Shown here: one piece after another, positions 11,964 through 24,775 of the stretch
Position numbering within the stretch: the stretch's first letter is position 1
Layout of the letters: each line of letters starts with the position of its first letter
DNA from: Limnoperna fortunei
Lineage: Eukaryota; Mollusca; Bivalvia; Mytilida; Modiolidae
Direction: 5' to 3'
Assembly (NCBI GenBank): GCA_944474755.1
Contig: OX104112.1
Location: 22,036,460 to 22,100,459 of the forward strand
DNA: 64,000 nt
Program-made: the position numbers and the translations under genes
Notes under the pieces: generated by a model
What the model was told of the DNA's origin: nothing
Databases searched by the model: none
Seen by the model: only the letters and a program-made list of their open reading frames with translations

Positions 11964-12638
11964 CGACCGATGACATTTTGCACCCGATAAACATAGCAGT
12001 GCAGTGCATTTAAAACTTCATTGAGCTTATTTCGTCACGTCATAAATATTTTATTTCAGTGCCAATGTCCACCCCATGTAAACGGTTCCAATGGTCCTTC
12101 TTCCGGTCTACTATGCCGAGCCAACGACCTTTATGTCTTATAATCTCTAATATCTACAGACACGAGAGGAAGCCAGAAACCGGGTAAAAGTACCCGACTT
12201 TCTGCAAGAAAACTATAGACCGAACATATATTGTGATGTCATTTGCAGGCATTCAAAGAATGTTTTTGATGTATATCAGCTTATAAACAAATTTCTATGC
12301 ATTACCAATGACGTTTAGTGTGTTATTTTATTTTGAATTTAGATAATTTTTCCTTTTTTATTTGTTCTCTTTGTTAATGCTACGCTCTTTATACTGTTAT
12401 AGCATGGACTATGCTCTGTTTCCGCGTTACAAAATTTGACCACGCAAATCACATTTGTTAAATCATAAGAGAAAAAGATTTCGCAAATAGTAAGAATTGC
12501 ATATCGCTTGATATCTTATCTTGTTGATAATATAAAGCAATATTCTCACTCATTGTGAAGCATATTGGTCTCACAGTTGGTGAGATTTAACACACCCCTT
12601 TCATAAAATAGTATTCTTATAACGTTAACCAGTGGGTT

Positions 12639-12641
<3 letters not shown>

Positions 12642-12687
<46 letters not shown>

Positions 12688-12713
12688 ATCAATCAATCAA
12701 TCAATCAATCGAC
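12642..12713. repeat. (AATC)n microsatellite, second tract
   Basis: A longer AATC tract with one CGATC interruption. Its right flank, GACCGAAGAGATTTTGCA and ATAAACATAG, matches that of the tract at 11914. A further near-copy of its left flank (CCAGTGGGTTGAACAAT) recurs at about 12748. The repeat and flanks were therefore duplicated together. Confidence 0.85.
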
Positions 12714-13384
12714 CGAAGAGATTTTGCAACTCATAAACATAGACGTTACCAGTAGGTTGAACAATAAAGATCATTAAAAATGACTTTTATCTTTGTTTCG
12801 TTTAGTTTGACAACTTCAATATTAACAAGAAAACGAAATTATCTGTGCCTCTCAATTTATGTCACAATAGTGGTACACGTCAAAACAAACACGTTTACAC
12901 AAACATTTACACCGGAGAAATCTGTTCACAACATAAACTAGGGAGAGAAAAAAAAACCGGGGAGGGGAAAATCTAAGACACCCGCGTCAATGATATATTT
13001 TGGTCTCCAACACGTAGACCAGAAATCTTTTCCCTTTGCTGTCTGGAATTGTCCCGCATCGCCCTCCCAACTGAATGTGTTAGTCATGTAAGTTAGATGT
13101 ACACCGGAGCATGTCTGAAATGTCAGCTAGATGTATACAGCATGTTATAGATGTTATAGATGTTAGATAAATGTATCGCGGAGTGTACTAAAAATGACAT
13201 GACGTCCTGCTTTCGCTACGTAAACAAATTCCAATAAATTTAGTTCGCACATGCGCAAGTTAATTTTCGTTGCAGTCGTTTAAATTTCATTTAAAAAAAC
13301 TCAATTTTTAAACCATAATCATCGTTACTGTTGATAAAGTTGTTATTTTAAGTCTGAATTCTGCGATTGACTCGGTCTATTACA
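12714..13384. other. Non-coding spacer
   Basis: A short internal repetition of TTATAGATG lies around 13145-13165. No gene or family is recognised. Confidence 0.4.
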
Positions 13385-13655
13385 GAAATTCTTTAGCTGA
13401 GTAAGCCGAAGTAATTGTTAAAAGCATGCACAGACCTGTGGCAGGAAAACTGGCAATCTGTGTTGGGGTCGAGCAAAACGTGCCCACATTCAGGCTCGAA
13501 CTGACAAATGCGGTGTTGACATACCAAGCAATAAATAGTAGATGACCTGCTAACTTATCCACTAGATTCCCCCCACCCCCCAAAAAAAGGCCGGATGCCA
13601 CGATATAGCTGAAGAAATAATTAAAGTGGCGTTAAACCCCATCCAAAAACATAAC
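13385..13655. mobile_element. Two SINE pieces in opposite orientation
   Basis: At about 13430-13570, on the minus strand, is a degraded SINE head and body: CAGGAAAACTGGCAATC, AGGCTCGAACTGACAAATG and TCAATAGTAGATGA-like text. At 13590-13645, on the plus strand, is a 3' tail: GGCCGGATGCCACGATATAG, CTGAAG and AGTGGCGTTAAACCCC. Either two insertions or one rearranged copy. Confidence 0.55.
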
Positions 13656-14221
13656 TCTTTTTTTGGCAATAAATTCCAGTTTTAATCATTTCATTTGTTT
13701 GTGGAATTCATTTCCGGCAGTTAGGCATATTGCTGTTTGACGTCATTCCTTTCACGTGCCCGCTTTATACGATTAAAAGAAGTTTTATAAGGGTCATATA
13801 CAGAACCTTTGGTTATATCCGCTATATCCGTCCCAAAACACTTTAGCCATTGAATTGCTGAAAAGTTGCCGAAGGTACCGCTGAAAACGTTTAATTTAAT
13901 TTCCCAACAAAATAAAGTAAGTGTGCATTATCACTGTAATTTTCTTAGATCATAGAGTAAAAAAAAAGATGAATAATTTATTCGCCCTTTATCTAAGAAC
14001 ATACAAATAAAAAGCCCGCATGTATGTGTTGTCTTCGCGGATGTCCGAAACACTGCAGCGACAGAAAGAAGCTTTATTTCACATTTGTTATTTCAAAAGT
14101 AATGTCTGTAACAAGGCTAATCAAAACTATAAGCCCTCAAAACTTTAAAATGTTAAGAACACTGTATTGACATTTCACGGCAGTTTCGGTTTGTAACACC
14201 AGAATCAGTTGTAAATAATTG
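13656..14221. other. Non-coding spacer
   Basis: No gene seen. TTTATT at about 14073-14078 could be a minus-strand poly(A) signal for the TRIM-like pseudogene that ends at 14222. Confidence 0.4.
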
Positions 14222-15902
14222 TTAGTAAATGAGGTCATATAACGCACCATGTCCGTTTACCTCATTGCAGACCAGAAGTCGATTATTGTCCCTGTCGTAG
14301 GACAGAGTATTTGGTTTTTGGAGTCCATCAGAACTGGTCAGTAGAACCTTCTGTTGCTTACCATCTGTAAAAATGGCCACAAGAAGATTGTTGTTATAAC
14401 CAGCTGCAAACGTTATACCATAAGTACCAACAGCTATGGCTGGAGATAACGATGGCAATAATCGAGCATCATCACAACTCCAGATTTCTGTACCTTCCAT
14501 ATCTATGCAGTATATACTCCCGTTGTTGACTGAGTATTAAATCTTGTCTTTCTGTGTTGTAACCTTGTACGTGCTAAATGCATCGTTGTATATACGTATT
14601 GTTTTTATAATGTCCCCATGTAGATCTATTACCTTGATTCCCTCTCCCCACGCCACTGCATACTATTTACCATCGTTGTATCTTATGGCCCAGATACAGT
14701 ATTCACATAAATTCTTAAGAGTTTGATTTGTACGTTGATTGTTAATATTTACTATGGTTATACATGTGTTTCCATACGAAACTACAACCCTTTGGTCATC
14801 AATTATTGTGACGTCATTAGGTTTATACGGAACACGGATGTCACGGTCATGTGATCCGTCTTCCTTTAGAATAGTAAGATATGATTTATTTAAACTCGCA
14901 ATCATAAAACACATGTTTGGAATTTACATCGGAATTAATTTCTTTCATTTTAATGTTTGTCCTCAGCTTCAACTGTAGATTGTTTATTTTATAGATTGGT
15001 GTTTCAGCTTGACGCTGGTACAGTGCCTGTATTAGCTGTCGCTCAACATAGGGAACTACTGCTTCTTTAGACGTAATTTGTATTTCTCCTAAAGAGTCGA
15101 AGGCTTCAGTGAATGTGTCAAATTTAGGGTTGATCTGAACTGCTATACATAGCTCTGGGATACTGTTAACCAGGAGTTTGATTCCATTTATTTCGTTGAC
15201 AACAGTTGTCAGAATACTCCGAATTCCAACAAACATTTGCAGATTTGACGAAAATTGTTTCATGTGTTGTGCAGCGTCTTTTAAATCCGAGATATTTTTG
15301 CATTGTGTTTCAAGTTTGGTCGTCATAATGGAAATTTCTTTCGCAGCCTTTTCTGACTTGGATTTTAGTTCTTTAAATAATTTCTCCTGTAGGTGATCTA
15401 AGTACTTATTTGTTTCCGCACGCTTTGTTGCGATTGTCCCCTTTATTGTTTCTTCCTGTTGCTTTAGATTTGTTTTATTTTGTTGTAGACATCGTATTCC
15501 ATGTTCTAAGTTTTTTAGAAGACCGTCAGTAGTTTGTTCTAGGTCGGAATAGGCAGTGGACGTTTTGGCACCCTTCGCTGCTTCCTCTAGCGGCTTGATA
15601 TCTTTACACATGGCATGTGTTAATTGGACGCATTCAACACAAGCAGTACTGTCATGGGTAGGACAGTAAAAGTCGATCTGTTTACTATGATCTGTACATT
15701 TTAAGTTGACATTTATTTTTCTGGTCTTTAGATAATCTTCAGCTGGTATCAGGGTGTGATTTCTGGATATTTTTACAGTTGTGTGACTTATACAGCAATC
15801 TACACAGTAACCTTCCTGACACTTTGTACACCATATGTTTGCTGTTTTTGTAACATATTTGTGATGACAGGGCTCGCAATTTAATTCGCTAAAATCAGCC
15901 AT
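14222..15902 (-). pseudogene. TRIM-like B-box / coiled-coil / NHL-type pseudogene
   Basis: The first 338 codons (15902-14886) encode B-box 1 (C9, C12, C25, C28, C33, C36, H40, H49), B-box 2 with the C-x2-H and C-x2-H-x4-C-x2-C pattern at about 69-99, and a long coiled coil at about 115-240. Then comes a frameshift at about 14890-14914. The beta-propeller continues from 14914 in another frame, with two in-frame stops: one after YNDGK (14663, Leu TTA to TAG by comparison with the paralogue) and one after TTQKDKI near 14530. It resumes as far as GALYDLIY (stop at 14222). It is a clear paralogue of the gene at 40036-41715 over its whole length. Three disabling changes make a pseudogene more likely than error. 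No RING finger is visible. Confidence 0.88.
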
Positions 15903-15922
15903 TTTTGTCTCTCTGTAAAAGA
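15903..15922 (-). promoter_or_regulatory. Conserved 3' splice site upstream of the start
   Basis: Reading the minus strand, TTCTTTTACAG ends at 15913, followed by AGAGACAAAA and the ATG at 15902. The paralogue at 41715 has TTGTTTACAG at the equivalent place. This supports a 5'-UTR intron and argues that these copies arose by DNA duplication, not retrocopying. Confidence 0.55.
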
Positions 15923-16009
15923 ATTAAAAGGTTAAACTAAATGATAAATATAAAATACAAGTAAAAACAAAGCAAGTATGGATAGTATTACACAGGAAAT
16001 ACTTAGTCT

Positions 16010-16285
16010 TAGACTTTCAAAGTTTTACTCCAAGGGCCATAATTTCGTCATAAATCAATCAATAGACCAGAACAATATTCCAACTTGATCTGTAACTCAT
16101 TGTGGCTGACTCAATACCAAATATTCGCTCAATATTTGCAAGCGTTAGAAAAAAATCATGGTTGACTTGCACGCCAAATATCGGCTCAATATCTGCAAGC
16201 GTTTAGAAAAAAATCCGGAAAACGTATGACGGACCGACGAACTGACAAATGGAGTGCAAAGTTTGCTCGTCAATAAATCTTTCGA
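16010..16285. repeat. Dispersed non-coding repeat with internal duplication
   Basis: Two near copies of CCAAATATCGCTCAATAT-like text ending GCAAGCGTTAGAAAAAAATC lie at about 16120-16160 and 16170-16215, followed by GACGGACCGACGAACTGAC. Segments ending in GACGGAC-type runs are common in bivalve DNA; similar text is at 19455 and 59580. No ORF. Confidence 0.4.
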
Positions 16286-16875
16286 GCCACCCAGTTTAAT
16301 TTTCAGCTATGTGATGGCATTTAATTTTTATTGGAAAAGAATGAGAGATGAAGAAATAACATTTTAGTACCGTAGTTTTAAAATAGTATTAAATAAATTA
16401 TATTAACATAACAATAGGTTTAAATGAAGTCCATAAAAATATCAAATTAAAAGAAAATCGATGAACTTGAGAGATATCAATGAAACAAGACAAAGGTTTA
16501 ATTTACACTTATTAGATTGAAAATACGAGTGTTTTGATATATACCGTCCCGACTGACAGAGAGGTTAGTAACTCTGGTTTGGGAGAACGAACGGAAGTCG
16601 ATATCGTTGTGAGAACGTTAGTGGGCGTTTGCTCCGCCATCGAATACCTACAAATCCTGAAACCAGAACTTTTTACTGGAAAACATGTGGCAATTTCCCG
16701 CAAGAACGTTAGGGTTGCTCGATTTCTGTTACAGATTTTGCACGCTTCATGGAAATGTAGCTAGCTGACTTTCTTGTTGCTTTTAATATTGATGGTGTTT
16801 AACATTGTGTGCGATTTCGTAACCAAACTTAACCAATTTAGGCGCGTTTCTCGATATATATGCCTTAAAGAGCCA
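16286..16875. other. Non-coding spacer
   Basis: Two overlapping open frames, one on each strand (about 16512-16764), have no recognisable domain and are probably chance. Confidence 0.4.
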
Positions 16876-18607
16876 CGTAACCTTCTCATTATAAACGACA
16901 TTACCGCCTTACAAATTTGACCGACTGTATGCACCTGGTATTACTTGAAAGAATTCATATTTCTCAATTTGGCTCATGGTATGAATATTTCCCTTGTCAT
17001 TTGTTACCCCATGGACCTCTGCCGTATTTATTTAATGGGATTGTGGATCGAACACAGGATCATTTAAAACTCAAGAAATACAACAAGTGATTCCATATCA
17101 AGAGAACTTCTTCACACCGATCAACCGACTTACATCATTTTGGTGAGAAGAAGTATGTCACGATGAAAAAAAATCTAAACAAGTTAAGACTTATACGTAT
17201 ACAGATGACTTTTTTCCAAATCGCTACGTTAAAATTCACTGTATCAAATATAGTGTAGTAAAATATTATTTGGCATATATTTGTCCATTAACATATTCAA
17301 TCGATTTAACTATATGTTCCAAAGGTACTGGCATCACAAATTTGAACAAATACCGGTAAATGCAAGATTAACGCTTCCGCACAATATATTTCTGTATCAA
17401 GTGTTTTTGTTCAAAAGGACATTCATTCAACTTTTCTCGGACCCCAACGTAACCTTCTCATTATAAACGACATATCCGCCTTACAAATTTGACAGACTGT
17501 ATGCACTGGCATTACTTGAAAGAATTTATAATTCCCAATTTGGCTCATGGTATGAATATTTCTCTTGTCGTTTGTTACCCCATGAACCTCTGCCGTATTT
17601 ATTTAATGGGATTGTGGATCGAACACAGGATTATTTAAAACTCAAGAAATACAACAAGTGATTCCATATCAAGAGAACTTCATCACACCGATCAACCGAC
17701 TTATATCATTTTGGTGAGAAGAAGTATGACACGATGAAAAAAGATCTAAACAAGTTAAGACTTATACGTACACAGATGACTTTTTTCCAAATCGCTACGT
17801 TAAAACCTCACTGTATCAAATATAGTTTAGTAAAACATTATTAAGCATATATTTGTCCATTAACATATTCAACTAATGTTTCCATTTGTTATCTGAAAAT
17901 ATGTTCCAAAGGTACTGGCATCACAAATTTGAACAAATAAATGCAATATTTGCGCTTCTGCACAATATATTTCTGTAACAAGTGTTTTTGTTCAAAAGGA
18001 CATTCATTCAACTTTTTTCTGACCCCACCGTAACCTTCTCATTATAAACGACATATCCTCCTTACAAATTTGACCGACTGTATGCACCTGGCATTACTTG
18101 AAAGAATTTATAATTCTCAATTTGGCTGAAGGTATGAATATTTCTCTTGTCGCTTGTTACCCCATGAACCTCTGTCGTATTTATTTAATGGGATTGTGAA
18201 TCGAACACAGGATCATTTAAAACTCAAGAAATACAATAAGTGATTCCATATCAAGAGAACTTCATCGCACCGATCAACCGACTTATATCATTTTGGTGAG
18301 AAGAAGTATGACACGATGAAAATAAATCCAAACAATTAAGACTTATACGTACACCGATAACTTTTTCCAAATCGCTACGTTAAAAACTCATTGTATCAAA
18401 TTTAGTGTGGTAAAACATTCTTTAGCTTATATTTGTCCATTAACATATTCCACTAATGTTTCCATTTGTTATCTACAATATGTTCCAAAGGTACTTGCAT
18501 CACAAATTTGAACAAATAAATGCAATGTTTACGCTTCTGCACAATATATTTCTGTATCAAGTGTTTTTTGTTCAAAAGGACATTCATCCAACTTTTTTTG
18601 ACCCCAA
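16876..18607 (+). repeat. Three tandem copies of a ~575-bp unit
   Basis: Units start with CGTAACCTTCTCATTATAAA at 16876, 17448 and 18029 and end near 17447, 18028 and 18607 (572, 581 and ~579 bp). They share long blocks such as CAAATTTGACCGACTGTATG, TTATTTAATGGGATTGTG, ACCGATCAACCGACTTA and TTGTTCAAAAGGACATTCAT. Differences are scattered substitutions and small indels, so the copies are older than the 83-bp satellite. No coding frame is kept among copies. Family unknown. Confidence 0.9.
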
Positions 18608-20369
18608 AAGTATTCTTCTAATTGCAATTTATTAGGAGTTTGAATCATTTTTCTTTACGCATTTACTGAAAAAATGATACGGAAAAAATCAGCTCATCTT
18701 TTTGTAAAGACACGATAAATAAAAGTTCCTTGACACGATTGAAAACATCCACGTATTTCTTAAGTGATTAGTTTTATACTTCCACATGGGACATTTCAAT
18801 AACTTTTTGCAACTAATGTCTGTATATAATTGAATATTATAAAAAGGTGTACAATTGTTAATACAATAGGACTATGGTGACACAAATAACTAGACATGGG
18901 AAAGGTAACAAGCAGCGGAGAAGCTTTTCAATTCGTCTTAAAACCATAGCGAGGAATTAAACATAAAGGAAATGCTCTCATTGAGACAATCCCAGAGCAG
19001 GGCTTAACCGGAAATCTGTGTCATATGTCAATAACGCTCTACAAATGAGTTCGAACCTATCAATAAATAACAACATAACGAACACGATTTTCTACAAACA
19101 TTTCCTACTATGTCGACATTAAATAGTATAGAACGGAACACACAATTTACTTGGTACGTCAATATATTGATGCCAAACTTTAATAAAAAATTATAAGGTA
19201 TGAATTTAGGCAAACATTATCAAATGTGCTACCTACGATTTATAATAAAGACGCAGTGGGAAAAATTTAAAGGTTAATTAACACAAACCAGTCACTCAAA
19301 AGGCAATGATGTGACCTTGGGTGTCAAATGTCAAATTAAATGTCAACACCCATGGTATGTGACACATCGATTAGTTATAACCTACCCATATGTCAAATAT
19401 CAAAAAGCCTACATAAAAGGATAAAAAGTTATATTTCGGACACGATTTGTTATGGATGCACGGACGGACAGACAACAATATGTCGACCTTCTTTTGTCTT
19501 TTTTACCACAAATCAAATATAAACCTCATTAAAAATGAAAAGTGGAATGTAACACTAGATTAAACTATCTTGCATATCATAAACGAGTGTTGGTATGCGA
19601 TATGCAGTGTCGAATAAATTTGGCTGAAATATCGGTGTGAAAGGAGAAGACAAAACAAGAAGATGAAGCAAATCACCAGACTACAACAATATGTCTCCCA
19701 TCTATCTTCGTTTGGTATACATAATAAAATAAGAGTTGCATCAAATAGAAAGTATAGTTTGAAAGCTTTTCTGCAAATGTTATTGTGTGACGCAATTTGT
19801 GCATTGTATATTTTATGCGCAGTAATCAACATTAATTTTCCTCATCCTCCTCGTCATTCTTCATATTGACAAGAAATTCAAAAAATTACATGTATTATTA
19901 CGTTACGAACTCTTAAAGTGCATACAAATTCAATCGGTTAGCAGAATCTAATAGCTTATACAAAGTCATATTTCTTGTTTTAGTCGTATCATAGAACTGA
20001 TTGATATCGTATCGCACTATCTTTTACTGTGCAATTAAAATCAAATTAATATTGTTAATGCATTATGTTAAAGATACATTTTTGGCACTAAACGAAAGCG
20101 AAAGGAACATTCTTTATATTTAAACGGCAGATTTGAAATAAAATTATATCATAAAAGGGCATTTTTGCATTTTTATAACTATATCTGCATTTTTTTGTTT
20201 ATTTTATAAGATAAGTTTGACAAAATAAAAGCAAGAAATTAAGGAACTAAATATATATATTGCCAAATCTATGCTTAATCGTGTTTTGATATATTTTTTT
20301 CGCTACAGGAAATTTAAAACATAAAAAATTGGAAAAACTTACCTACGTTTTCATCACTTCTTACTTGTT
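18608..20369. other. Non-coding stretch
   Basis: A few repetitions of TGTCAAATGTCAAATTAAATG lie around 19320-19400, then ACGGACGGACAGACAAC at about 19455. No gene recognised. Confidence 0.4.
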
Positions 20370-20440
20370 TATATCTTTTTTTCATCGTGTCATACTACTT
20401 TTCCCCAAAATGATATAAGTCGGTTGATCGGTGTGTTCAT
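20370..20440 (-). repeat. Inverted fragment of the ~575-bp repeat
   Basis: In reverse complement this reads ACCGATCAACCGACTTATAT, then CATTTTGG and AGTATGACACGATGAAAAAA, as in the middle of the tandem units at 16876-18607. Only about 70 bp are present. Confidence 0.8.
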
Positions 20441-21714
20441 GGAGCACCGCTAACGTTGTATGTTATGCGACTTCATCACGTCGAGCAAATATATGTTATA
20501 GCACAGTAATAATAAACAGATATATTATGTCTTTCAATAAGGGATAATTTCCATAAATACAAGTTGCGACATGGACATAAAAGATTGATATTTAATCTCA
20601 AGGCTGATATTTGTGGCAAATATCCCTAGAATGCATAACATATTTGTTTAATTACACCGAATATCAAATGATGTTAGTTGATCAATCGAATCGAGTTAAC
20701 GGCCGCCTATACAGCCAATACATCAAACATTACGAATTTGTTGTATACCTAATATTCGGATGAGGATTTTTTCCAGAATACCCCGGCGTTGCCAAATTGA
20801 TGCATATTACAAAGGAGTCGAAATTAGGAAATTTAAGTACATGATAAAGGACCAATCAAAAACCAGCATTTTAAATATAAGGTGTTATTAAATTCTAAAT
20901 CTAATTCATGGGTTGTCTCCATATTCACGTGGACGTGGCGAAATTGATACCGTATCCTACCAAATAAATCGGCTGTAAAAGGACGGAAATACATAAAACA
21001 AAAACAGAAACAAAAACCGAGCATTCAGTGATAGATCATTTCCGAAACGTTGATACAAATAGAAAAAAAAAGAAAAAAAGAAAAAAACAACATAAAAAAT
21101 AGAATCACATAGAATAAGCTAAAAAAAGTTTATTTACCACGTGAGAAAAAAATGCAAGTGCTCCAATAGTAACGTACAAAAATGTTTAAAATCCCTCTTA
21201 AATTACCCATAAGTCTGATAAAATGTAAAGTTGAATAATTCGTTACTTCTCTTTTTTTACCTGTTTTGCTTAAAACTAATAAATGCTAGAAAACCTCATG
21301 AACTAATTATTGAGTATAGTGCAACAAAGGAAACGTGTATTAATGATATTGCACAAAACCCTTCACAACAATATATGTGTCTGACATTGAGAACATGGTT
21401 TGAAAAAAAACTAAATCGTATAAAAAGTACCCTTAAATGGTTACGTAATCATACAGAAAGCCTGACCGCGGATCACAGTGGGCAACGTGTATGGATGTAA
21501 AGCAAACAGTCAATCAAATCAATTAAAATTCTTGGTGTCCATAATACACATTAACAAGACATGTAGAAATTTAATGTTCTTCTAAACAAATTGAATTGAA
21601 ATATTAAAACATTCATACAGCAAGATCAAAATGTAGGACTGGAATATAAAACCAATCAAATAACTTTAACGTGACAAATTTTAATCTATCTAGAAGGGTG
21701 TGGTTGAACATCGA
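20441..21714. other. Non-coding stretch
   Basis: No gene recognised. An A-rich tract lies at about 21060-21090. A segment at about 21455-21510 (CACAGTGGGCAACGTG, GATGTAAAGCAAACAG) resembles the repeat at 39120-39225. Confidence 0.4.
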
Positions 21715-21870
21715 GTCAGAGTTAGAGCTCGAGTTCGAGTTGGATTTCGAGTTCGAAGTGGAATTCGAGTTATACCTGAAGCTGATCATCCGAGTTCTAC
21801 TACGAGTTAAACTTAGAAATATAGTTTGAGTTGGAGTTAAACGTCGAGTGCTAGTTACACTTCAAATTTA
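21715..21870 (+). repeat. Degenerate GAGTT(C/G)-rich tandem repeat
   Basis: The text is dominated by irregular repeats of the six-base type GAGTTC, GAGTTG and GAGTTA with spacers. It is too diverged to give a fixed period. Confidence 0.6.
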
Positions 21871-22039
21871 TGTTATTATACTTAACAAACTCAGTCTAAA
21901 AATATCGTTAAGGGAATTTAAAATGATAGTTTTTAAATAAAACTCCTTGAAGACATGCTTTGTTGAATATTTTTACAACTTAATAAATGTACATGTATAA
22001 ATATGCATCATTGGATTCCTTAATTACATAAAAATCCTA

Positions 22040-23045
22040 ACAAGGAAAGATACATAGCCGGCTCATCTACATGCTGTACCAAAGAGTTGTCAAAACGGTT
22101 GACTAAGATATTGTCTGCAGTGAAAGGACAACAGAAATATTGTGAAAATGTTTATTCGCGAAGTAATATTAATCATATGTGGATTCATAAAAATTCTAAA
22201 GAATTTTTTGAAAATTTAAAATCTAGATCGATATCTACAATTTCATCTGTTAGAAACTTTGATTTTTCAACTCTTCATACTACCTTGCCGCACGATAAAC
22301 TAAAATCCCGTCTTAAAGAAATCATTCATAAAGCCTTCGCTTCCACATATGCATAAATACACATATGTTTTAGGTTACGACAATATGTTTTTTCTACTAA
22401 CGAACTAAAAGGGAACTTATGCTACAGCGAAGACAGGTATATAGTTTGCTAGATTTTCTGATCGACAACATATTTGTAACTTTTGGAGGATGTGTTTGTC
22501 AACAGACAATCGGAATTCCAATGGGTACAAACTGTGCCCCACTCCTTGCCGATTTGTTCCTGTATTCTTATGAAACAGAATTTCTTCCACGTCTTATTAA
22601 AGACAAGAAGATAGCAGAAGCTAGGTCATTTAATTTTACATATAGATATATTGATTATGTCCTTTCAATTAACAACCCTCAATTTGCTGAGTGGCTTCCG
22701 TTAATATATCCTTCAGAACTAGAAATAAAAGAAACCACAGAAACAGCTTCATCTACATCATTTCTAGACTTACACCTCGAATATGACACCAACGGTCATT
22801 TTAGCACACGAATTTACGACAAACGGGACGATTTTAATTTCAAATTTATAAATTTGCCTCACTTATGCAGCAATATTCCAGCTTCTCCTGCATATATATC
22901 TCAATTTATCAGATATGCAAGAGCCATCTATTTCTTCAAGATAAACTTATAACCCAAGGTTACAAGGTTAAAACGACTCGTCCGTGCCTTTAATAAGTTT
23001 CACTATGGATAGATCTCGTTTGAAAATATGGTTACATATAGTTTT
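22040..23045 (+). pseudogene. Penelope-like element reverse transcriptase remnant
   Basis: A first block in one frame (about 22050-22356) contains KYCENVYSRSNINHMWIHKNS and FDFSTLHTTLPHDKLKSRL, typical of the upstream part of Penelope-like RTs. After a stop at 22354-22356 and a frameshift near 22445, the frame 22419-22952 carries GIPMGTNCAPLLADLFLYSY (motif 4 region) and TYRYIDYVLSINN. In this class the catalytic motif is YxDD; here the second Asp is Tyr. Then follow FLDLHLEYDTNGH and YDKRDDFNFKFINLPHLCSN. After 22952 the frame breaks again (RLVRAFNKFHYG near 22970-23005). No GIY-YIG endonuclease is seen. Stop, frameshifts and catalytic change together mean a dead copy. Confidence 0.85.
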
Positions 23046-23159
23046 CCCAATTTTTGAATTCAGTGTACAGTGAGTGTGCTACGATGATTGTTGGATACAC
23101 CTATTACTGAATAGTGGTATTTGATACCTATCTATTTTAATCAACTAACCAACTCAAAT

Positions 23160-23415
23160 ACTACAGTAATGGAAGCGGGAGGTTTGGCATGCCATACAAC
23201 CTGGTTTAACCCACCATTTCTTTTGAAATGCCGTTACCAAGTCAGGATCATTGCTGTAGTTACTATATTTTTGGTTGTTGGTTCTGGAGTTGCCGGTTTC
23301 TCGGACTGTTTTTGTGGATTGTCTGTTTTGACAGTTTCATCTGTGTTCGGTATTTTGTTATTACCTTCTTTTATAATAACCCTAGAAGATGAGCAACACT
23401 TCCTTTTGCATTCAT
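23160..23415 (+). repeat. 3' segment associated with the Penelope-like element
   Basis: GCGGGAGGTTTGGCATGCCA, CAACCTGGTTTAACCCACC and GTTGGTTCTGGAGTTGCCGG recur in inverted form at 9945-10100 and in part at 42740-42870. Its position 120 bp after the RT remnant suggests it is the 3' non-coding part of the same element. The 98-residue open frame across it has hydrophobic stretches but the other copies do not keep it. Confidence 0.55.
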
Positions 23416-24340
23416 AATTCAATAAACAAATATGAGACATTCTGTATGAACAAATTACAATTTATGATAATAAATTTATCAATTATACAATTGTAGCAAG
23501 GAATGAAGAATTTTTAACTCTTGACTTTATACAGCAGTCAATAGAACTGCGAAGATAGGGTTTTAACTCGAACTTGAAGTCTAAATTAATGATGCATCAC
23601 ACCCTTTTTAATACCCCATCCACCTCCTTGTGAAGGCATGGAGGGGCGCAATGACTGGCATCTTTTTTCCTCATACTTCACTGAGACAAATAAATCCTCA
23701 AAACATCCTTATTTAATAAATATTGGCAGGTAAACATGCCTAATGTGGTGTCTGGTTCTGTATTTATTTGAGCGACTTTTAAATAATATACATTTAAGGA
23801 AATGTTCCCCTGATTTTCTGAAAAAGATTTCGGTTTAGAGATTTTTTTGGAACAATCTTAAGAACGTCTTGTGAAAATTATAGCATTTATATAATTGATA
23901 TTCGGACAATCGGTGTTCTAATTTTACATTAATATGTAAGAAATGTAGATTAAAGTAATTGCTTGCGTTAGAATGTTGATATGAAAATTTCTACATAAGG
24001 TAAAGAAGGATAAAAAATACCATAAATGCATATTTACCTGATTTTTCTCTTGGTGATCAACAAACTCAGACAATATGTGTCCTCGATACAAAATCACGTG
24101 ACACAATTTAACTTTAAATGACGATCGATGAATCAATCCATCGACATGTAGTTGTTGATGACATCAATGTTGGTACACAAATAAAAGAATAAATTAAATG
24201 AATAAATGAAAGTTGTGCAAAAAGTATCAGAAAAAAGCATTTAGTAATTATTGTTAATTTAGTGTACAATAAATGCAACATATATAAAAATCACATTCGG
24301 TATCGGATCTAGTGCGATAATCATCTATCGTCTAACTGGA
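23416..24340. other. Non-coding stretch
   Basis: No gene recognised. AT-rich with a few short open frames. Confidence 0.4.
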
Positions 24341-24775
24341 CGGTCCTAGTCTGGGTCACAGAAACACATATATAATAGCGTCTAGTATCACCGAGTTGTA
24401 ATTTCGCTACCAATAGGTGGAAACAAAACAATGATTCTATTTTAGGGCCCTATTTTTAGACCAGGAAAACATGCAAACATGTCTATACTTATAAAATGAC
24501 GTAATAGTAAGATTCTCTCTTAATTGTGCATAACAATGATATTTTTTAATTAATTGATAAAGTGATATTTTATAAATATTCAAATGTAAACTTGGTACAA
24601 TTTTTTATGCACTTCTTGATATGACCGGAAGTAATTTTTTAAACAATAAAAATATCTTCCAATCAAAAATTGATAAAAAGGTATAAAACAACGAGTTCAA
24701 TATAGACATGAAAACATATGCACAACTGCAATTAAGCGTCTGGATGATCGAGACTACCACGGTCCTAACAAAGTT
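24341..24775. repeat. Unrecognised dispersed repeat, copy 1
   Basis: About 430 bp aligning in direct orientation with 27020-27455. Shared blocks are ATAGGTGGAA, CTATTTTTAGACCAGGAAAA, CATGTCTA, TTATAAAATGACGT, TCCAATCAAAAA and GTCTGGATGATCGAGACT. There is no ORF and there are no clear termini, so the class is unknown. Confidence 0.75.

Noticed and set aside
16512..16764. Opposed open frames as a gene pair
   Set aside because: They overlap fully on opposite strands, with no domain in either; a chance open stretch.
22040..23415. Hammerhead ribozyme of the Penelope-like element
   Set aside because: Such elements often carry one, but I could not find CTGATGA and GAAA cores in the right arrangement near the RT.
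23121..23417. Small membrane protein on +
   Set aside because: The frame covers a dispersed repeat; the copies at 9945 and 42736 do not keep it.
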